DNA of 64,000 nucleotides from Archangium gephyra (GTDB taxonomy: Bacteria > Myxococcota > Myxococcia > Myxococcales > Myxococcaceae), in the NCBI RefSeq assembly GCF_001027285.1, contig NZ_CP011509.1:4162501-4226500 (forward strand), in the 5' to 3' direction. Shown one piece after another: positions 59,719 to 64,000 of the stretch. How positions within the stretch are numbered: position 1 is the stretch's first letter; every line of letters starts with the position of its first letter. The notes below the pieces were generated by a model. The model was not told the origin of the DNA and did no database searches. It saw only the letters and a program-made list of their open reading frames with translations. The position numbers and the translations under genes are program-made.

Positions 59719-60286
59719 CGATGCGCAGCAGCAGCTCCTCGATGTGGCTCCGCTCGACGCGGGTGGCGGACGGGTTGCCCAGCCCGGAGAAGCGCAGCAG
59801 CGTGAGCTGAGCGGCCAGCTCCTCCACGAGCCCGATGCTGTGCTCCAGCTCGGCCGAGGCGTGCTCGTACAGCCGGTTGAGCCGCTCCTTCACGCTCGCG
59901 GGTGCACTGGCCAGCGCCGCCTCCATCTCCAGCAGCCGCTTCTCCTGGGTCCGCAGGCGCCCGACGAACCCGTCCAGCAACCGGTGCTCGCGCGCCTGAT
60001 CCGCCGCCCACGAGCTCTCCACCGCCGCCTGCCTCCAGCACTCCTCGAGCCGCCCCGTCACCTCGTCCAGCCGCCGGGCCCGCGCGCTCTGGTGGCCGCG
60101 CTCCACACGGAGGGCTGCGTCTCCCGGGCTGAGCAGCACGGGAAGCAGGAAGGGCCAGAGGGCCAGCGTCAGCATCGCCTGGCCGAGCCGCTCCACGAGG
60201 GGGCTGCCCCGTTTCTGGACGAAGGCACAGAGCGCCGCCACCCCGCCGAGTACCGCATAGGCCGTGAGAATCACGAGTGCCGTCAT
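59648..60286 (-). CDS. Membrane protein with long coiled coil
   Basis: The 212-residue protein starts after AGGAGAA. It has two hydrophobic segments (about 3-22 and 36-54) and then a long charged coiled coil (about 65-195) with a Pro/Ala-rich tail. Third gene of a 3-gene operon (spacing 13 bp). No family recognised; a scaffold or stress-sensing membrane protein is possible. Confidence 0.6.
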   Translation of the reverse strand: MTALVILTAYAVLGGVAALCAFVQKRGSPLVERLGQAMLTLALWPFLLPVLLSPGDAALRVERGHQSARARRLDEVTGRLEECWRQAAVESSWAADQAREHRLLDGFVGRLRTQEKRLLEMEAALASAPASVKERLNRLYEHASAELEHSIGLVEELAAQLTLLRFSGLGNPSATRVERSHIEELLLRIEALAEASQPTPSEAPPPAQVARA

Positions 60287-60299
60287 GGTCCGTTCTCCT

Positions 60300-61031
60300 T
60301 CAGCCCAGCGCGTTGAAGGCCCAGAAGCCCAGGCCCGAGGTGAACGCCACCATCATCCACGACACCCGCGCGAGGATGCCCACGCGGTACGCGTCCTCGG
60401 AGGACAGCACGGCGGTGGGCCTGCCCAGCGCGGCGCGGGTGACGGACTCGGCCAGCAGGCTCAGCAGCCGGTGGATGCGCGCACCGGCCGCCCATCCGGA
60501 CAGCAAAAACGCCGCGGTGAGGAGCAGCGGCCCCGCCCACTCGGCATCCAGCTGCCACAGCAGATAGAGCGGAGGCGCGAGCCCCGCGAGCAGCAGCGAG
60601 CCCGTGGCCGCCGAGGCCAGCAGCGCCGCCACCAGCCGGGCAATGGGCACGCGCGCCGCCACGAGGATGCTCGCCGCGTAGATGGGGCCCAGCGACGCCG
60701 CGAGGGCCAGCAGCACATTCATCGACGCCAGTGCCGCCGGCAGGGCCCACGCCTCTCCATGGCCGCGGGCGGCGCTCGCCGTGGCCGCGAAGGCGCTCGT
60801 GCACACGGCGATGACCGCCACCGAGCCGACCACGAGCCCCTGGAGACGCGTGGCATCGAGCAGCCGCTCCACGATGGCGGGCGGCTCGCGCAGGATCTCC
60901 ACGAGCAACTGCCGCTCGGGCTCTCCGGGGACGGTGGGCTCGGGGAGGGGAGCGCGCTCCTCCACGGACCAGGGCATGAACGGCGTGAGGGGCTCGGCGG
61001 TGAGCGTGACGCGCGGGGAAATGGCTTGCAT
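60300..61031 (-). CDS. Multi-pass membrane protein, unknown
   Basis: ATG 61031 is taken for the 243-residue product; the open frame runs far upstream into the next gene without features. About five or six hydrophobic helices follow an N-terminal soluble part with ERQLLVEILREPPAIVERLL. Second gene of the operon. Family unknown. Confidence 0.6.
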   Translation of the reverse strand: MQAISPRVTLTAEPLTPFMPWSVEERAPLPEPTVPGEPERQLLVEILREPPAIVERLLDATRLQGLVVGSVAVIAVCTSAFAATASAARGHGEAWALPAALASMNVLLALAASLGPIYAASILVAARVPIARLVAALLASAATGSLLLAGLAPPLYLLWQLDAEWAGPLLLTAAFLLSGWAAGARIHRLLSLLAESVTRAALGRPTAVLSSEDAYRVGILARVSWMMVAFTSGLGFWAFNALG

Positions 61032-61048
61032 GGAAGACCTCGTCGGAG

Positions 61049-61651
61049 TCAGAGCGAGAGGAAGGAGGAGTGGACGCGCAGCAGGAAGACGGCGCCCAGG
61101 AAGAAGGCGAAGGCACGAGACACCCACCAGGCCGCCAGCGAGGAGTCGAGCGAGGTGATGACGCGCACGGGCAGGGCCGCGAGGGTGGCGAGCGCGAGAC
61201 CGGGGACGAACACGGCGGGGAGGGCGAGGATGAGCGGCGCGTCCTGGGCGACGAGCACGAGGAAGGCCATGAGCGGCATGACACAGGTGGCCACGAGCCC
61301 GGCGGCGAGCAGGCCGATGGAGGTAGCGGCGAGCAGGACGCGCGTGGTGAGGCGCAGGCGCAGGTAGATGGCGAAGACGATGGTGCCGGGGATGACGACG
61401 AGCAGGGCCTCGAAGACGGCGCGGAGGGCATCGAGCTTCGGGATGAAGCGGAGACCGGTGGAGGAGACGAAGCCGGCAGCGGCGGAAGAAGCGGCCACGA
61501 GGAAGATGCCGAGCAGCGCGGGGGCGAGGGTGGCGGCGAGTGGGCGCCGGGCCATGTCGAGCGCTTCGCGAGCGGGCCGGTCCACCGCGCGCAAGAGAGA
61601 ATGAATCAGGTCCAGGCGGTCCACCGCCGCCGCGGGAGATGCAGAGCCCAT
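61049..61651 (-). CDS. Multi-pass membrane protein, Yip1-like layout
   Basis: GAGGAGG precedes the ATG at 61651. The 200-residue protein has an amphipathic start (about 1-40) and five hydrophobic helices, a layout like YIP1-family proteins but without a clear signature. First gene of the operon; the next begins 18 bp later. Function unknown. Confidence 0.6.
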   Translation of the reverse strand: MGSASPAAAVDRLDLIHSLLRAVDRPAREALDMARRPLAATLAPALLGIFLVAASSAAAGFVSSTGLRFIPKLDALRAVFEALLVVIPGTIVFAIYLRLRLTTRVLLAATSIGLLAAGLVATCVMPLMAFLVLVAQDAPLILALPAVFVPGLALATLAALPVRVITSLDSSLAAWWVSRAFAFFLGAVFLLRVHSSFLSL

Positions 61652-61756
61652 GAGGCCTCCTCAGGTGCGCGACATCGCGCGACCCGGGCTTGAGCAAGCC
61701 CCGTGCCTCAGCACCAGAACCCCCGTTGAACCAAGCCCCCCATGACCCCCAATATC

Positions 61757-61777
61757 CCCTCTCCCCTCGGGAGAGGG
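61757..61777. terminator. Hairpin downstream of the NtrC-type regulator
   Basis: CCCTCTCCC pairs with GGGAGAGGG around CTC, followed by ACGGGGTGAGGG. It lies between the regulator stop (61907) and the operon start (61651), both on the minus strand, so it probably ends the kinase-regulator transcript. The motif resembles an intergenic palindrome seen in many proteobacterial genomes. Confidence 0.55.
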
Positions 61778-61906
61778 ACGGGGTGAGGGTTCCCGTGCCC
61801 GTTCTCCCACCCGTGTCGAGCCCCGCCGTGTGACGCGGTGCACCTGGGAGGCCCAAGACAGAGGTATGTAAGGCGTTACACAGGTATCCCCGGAACGGCG
61901 AGCCAC

Positions 61907-63346
61907 TCAGCCGATGTGGAGTTCCTCGCGGATGCCGTGTTCATGGATTTTATTGAAGAGGGTCTTGTAGCTGACCCCGAGGAGGCGGGCGGCGGCGGTC
62001 TTCTGGCCCTTGGAGGCCTGGAGGGCGGCGATGACGGCGGCGCGCTCGGCGGTGGCGACGGCGTCACGCAGCGTCTGGACGGTGGGCCCCTCTCCCACCG
62101 CCGAAGCCGAAGCCACCGCCGGAGCCGAAGCCGCGACGGGAGCCGGAGCCGGAGCCTCGCGCGGGGGCTGGGGCGCGCGGAGGGACTCGGAGTCGAAGTG
62201 GCCGAGCACGACGGCGCGCTCGACGAAGTTCTCCAGTTCGCGCACGTTGCCGGGCCACGCATAAGCCAAGGCACGCCTTGCGGTCTCCGCATCGGGCCTG
62301 GGAGGCGTGAGCCCCTTCCGCGTCGCATGCTTCTCCAGGAAGTGCTCGATGAGGCCGGGGATGTCCCGGGAGCGCTCGCGCAGGGGAGGCAGGTGGATGG
62401 GGATGACGGCGAGCCGGTAGAGGAGGTCCGAGCGGAACAGCCCGCTGGAGGCCATGGCATCCAGGTCGCGGTGGGTGGCGGAGATGACGCGGAGGTCCAC
62501 CTTCACGGTCTCGCGCCCGCCGATGCGGGTGATCTCCCGTTCCTGCAGCACGCGGAGGAGCCGCGCCTGGGCCTCCAGGGTCATGTCTCCGATCTCATCG
62601 AGGAAGAGCGTGCCGCCCTCGGCCGTCTCGATGAGGCCCTTGCGGCGGGAGTGGGCACCGGTGAAGGCGCCGCGCTCGAAGCCGAACAGCTCGGACTCGA
62701 GGAGGGAGGGGGGCAGGGCGGCGCAGTTGACGGAGACGAAGGGCCCGTCGAGCCGGGGCGAGGCGGCGTGGATGGCGCGGGCGACGAGCTCCTTGCCGGT
62801 GCCGGACTCGCCGCGCACGAGCACGGTGGCATCCGAGGCGGCCACGCGGGGCAGGAGCGCGGCCACGTCCCGCAGCCCGCCCTCGGCGCCCACCAGCGCG
62901 CGGCCCGTCTCCGAGTCCGGGGCGAGCGTGGGCGCGGCGAGCTCCAGCTCCACCAGCCGGCGTCCCGTCTCCAGAGCGGCCTCCACGGCGGAGACGAGCC
63001 GCTCGTTGGGGAAGGGCTTGACGAGGAAGTCGGCCGCGCCCGCGCGCAGGGCCTGGACGGCCCGTTCCACGGTACCGAACGCGGTCATCACGATGACGGG
63101 CGTGCGCAGTCCCTGCTTGCGCAGCCGGTCGAGCAGCACCAGCCCATCGCCGTCGCCCAGCTTCACGTCGAGCAGCAGGAGGTCCGGCGCATGCCGCGAG
63201 AGGTACGCCTCCGCGGCCGTCACCGAGTCGAGCGGAACGACCCGCAGTCCTCGCGCGCCCAGCACGTCCTGGTAGAGCTCGCGCAGATTGTGCTCGTCCT
63301 CCACGAGGAGCACCTCGGGCCCCTCCACCGCGGCATCCACCGTCAT
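61907..63346 (-). CDS. NtrC-family sigma-54 response regulator
   Basis: The 479-residue protein has a receiver domain with phosphoacceptor Asp60 (LLLLDVKLGDGD) and Lys in VKPF, a sigma-54 AAA+ domain (about 150-380) with Walker A GESGTGKE, the sigma-54-contacting GAFTGA, Walker B GTLFLDEIGDM and arginine-finger region FRSDLLYRL, an Ala/Pro/Ser-rich linker (about 390-425) and a Fis-type helix-turn-helix at the C-terminus (TAAARLLGVSYKTLFNKIHEHG). It activates sigma-54 promoters when phosphorylated. The start overlaps the kinase stop (ATGA). Confidence 0.95.
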   Translation of the reverse strand: MTVDAAVEGPEVLLVEDEHNLRELYQDVLGARGLRVVPLDSVTAAEAYLSRHAPDLLLLDVKLGDGDGLVLLDRLRKQGLRTPVIVMTAFGTVERAVQALRAGAADFLVKPFPNERLVSAVEAALETGRRLVELELAAPTLAPDSETGRALVGAEGGLRDVAALLPRVAASDATVLVRGESGTGKELVARAIHAASPRLDGPFVSVNCAALPPSLLESELFGFERGAFTGAHSRRKGLIETAEGGTLFLDEIGDMTLEAQARLLRVLQEREITRIGGRETVKVDLRVISATHRDLDAMASSGLFRSDLLYRLAVIPIHLPPLRERSRDIPGLIEHFLEKHATRKGLTPPRPDAETARRALAYAWPGNVRELENFVERAVVLGHFDSESLRAPQPPREAPAPAPVAASAPAVASASAVGEGPTVQTLRDAVATAERAAVIAALQASKGQKTAAARLLGVSYKTLFNKIHEHGIREELHIG

Positions 63347-64000
63347 CGCACGTCCTCCCTCGCCGGGGCGGGGCTCGCTGGCGCCACGGGCAGCTCCACG
63401 CGGGCCACGGCGCCTGGCCTGTCCTGGCGCGGCAGGAGCCTGAGCCTCCCGCCCGCGGCTTCAATGGCCGAGCGCGAGATGGCGAGCCCGAGCCCCGTTC
63501 CATCCGCCTTCGTCGTGTAGAAGGGCCGGAAGAGCCGCTCGCGATCCACGGCCTCGAGCCCCTTGCCCTCGTCACGCACCTCGACGACGACGCGGCCCTC
63601 CTCGCACCGGGCCACGACCTCGATGCGCCCGTCCCGCGTCTCCTGCATGGCCTCGGCGGCGTTCTTCAACAGGTTCAGCAGCACCCCGCGCAGCGCGTCC
63701 TCGTCGCCCACGGCCCTCAAGTCCGGGTCCAACCGGGGCACGAGCGTGGGGAAGTCCGGCTCGCCCTCGGCCACCGCCACCGCCTCCAGGACAATCCGCG
63801 ACACGTCGAGCGGGCTCGCCCCCCTCTCCCCCCGCGGCGCCCGGCCGAGGCTCAACAACTCGGCGACGCGCGCGTCGATGCGATCGCTCTCCTCGCGGAT
63901 GATGCGGACCGCCTTCTCGAAACGGGCGCGGTGCTCGGCGGAGACATGCCCGGCCTGCCCCGAGAGCAGCTCGGCATAACCCCGCACGGCGGCCAGCGGA
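63343..64000 (-). CDS. Sensor histidine kinase, 3' part
   Basis: The gene enters from the right edge. The visible sequence starts at PLAAVRGYAELL, the end of a HisKA H-box (the His itself is outside), and continues through dimerisation helix 2 and a full HATPase domain: N-box NLLKNAAEAMQE, G1 VRDEGKG, F-box LFRPFYTTKADGTGLGLAISR. The stop overlaps the response regulator start, so the two form one two-component system. The sensor domain is not in the window. Confidence 0.9.
   Translation of the reverse strand, partial: PLAAVRGYAELLSGQAGHVSAEHRARFEKAVRIIREESDRIDARVAELLSLGRAPRGERGASPLDVSRIVLEAVAVAEGEPDFPTLVPRLDPDLRAVGDEDALRGVLLNLLKNAAEAMQETRDGRIEVVARCEEGRVVVEVRDEGKGLEAVDRERLFRPFYTTKADGTGLGLAISRSAIEAAGGRLRLLPRQDRPGAVARVELPVAPASPAPAREDVR

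Noticed and set aside
61032-61856. Extended frame upstream of the second membrane gene
   Set aside because: It would overlap the first gene of the operon entirely; composition is non-protein-like.

Overview
The window is about 64 kb of very GC-rich chromosomal DNA that reads as a myxobacterium, most likely suborder Cystobacterineae (Archangium/Cystobacter-like). I base this on gene content: a Ser/Thr kinase next to a DUF2381 protein, many secreted lipoproteins, Imm52, RCC1, WD40 and TPR repeat proteins, a bacterial acyl-CoA-binding protein, MAPEG and MpaB-type oxygenases, and NtrC-type regulators. The species cannot be fixed from the sequence alone.

Layout. 0-6.3 kb: a truncated lipoprotein gene, a 1305-residue secreted G8/beta-helix protein, a START-domain protein and an esterase-like lipoprotein. 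6.5-18.2 kb: a TIR-nSTAND1-WD40 protein; two paralogous GH88 unsaturated-glucuronyl hydrolases on opposite strands around an outer-membrane beta-barrel (a small uronate-oligosaccharide locus); and a SLOG (LSDAT) sensor fused to two 2TM SLATT modules. 18.2-22.9 kb: a decayed accessory patch with a lipoprotein-Imm52 pair, a frameshifted tyrosine integrase tail, two tRNA T-arm-like att repeats 2.4 kb apart, an orphan gene, a probable molybdopterin-dehydrogenase remnant and a Cys-rich mini-lipoprotein. 22.9-25.3 kb: a hemN-hemerythrin-response regulator operon. 25.3-31.4 kb: a secreted RCC1 protein divergent from a SWIM-SNF2 helicase, then a small methyltransferase-like gene.

31.4-49.2 kb: MpaB-family oxygenase with a huge zinc-ribbon membrane protein, a VWA protein with a duplicated C-terminal module, an NGLAF-repeat lipoprotein, a GAF histidine kinase, an RdgC-like gene with an overlapping partner, MAPEG, a Cys-cluster protein, an Ap4A phosphorylase-like enzyme, and an ACBP operon. 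49.5-54.5 kb: a small membrane protein, DUF2381 with a Ser/Thr kinase, and an APC amino-acid permease. 54.6-58.4 kb: a P-loop ATPase plus a TPR protein with eight almost identical 144-bp repeats, ending beside a 7-bp minisatellite. 58.4-64 kb: a HEAT-like gene framed by a 72-bp direct repeat, an operon of three unknown membrane proteins, and an NtrC-type response regulator coupled to a histidine kinase that runs off the end.

The most interesting parts are the possible conflict or sensing genes (TIR-STAND-WD40, SLOG-SLATT, ATPase/TPR pair, Imm52 pair) and the repeat and remnant structures around 20-23 kb and 58-60 kb. No rRNA, complete tRNA, CRISPR array or intact insertion sequence was seen.
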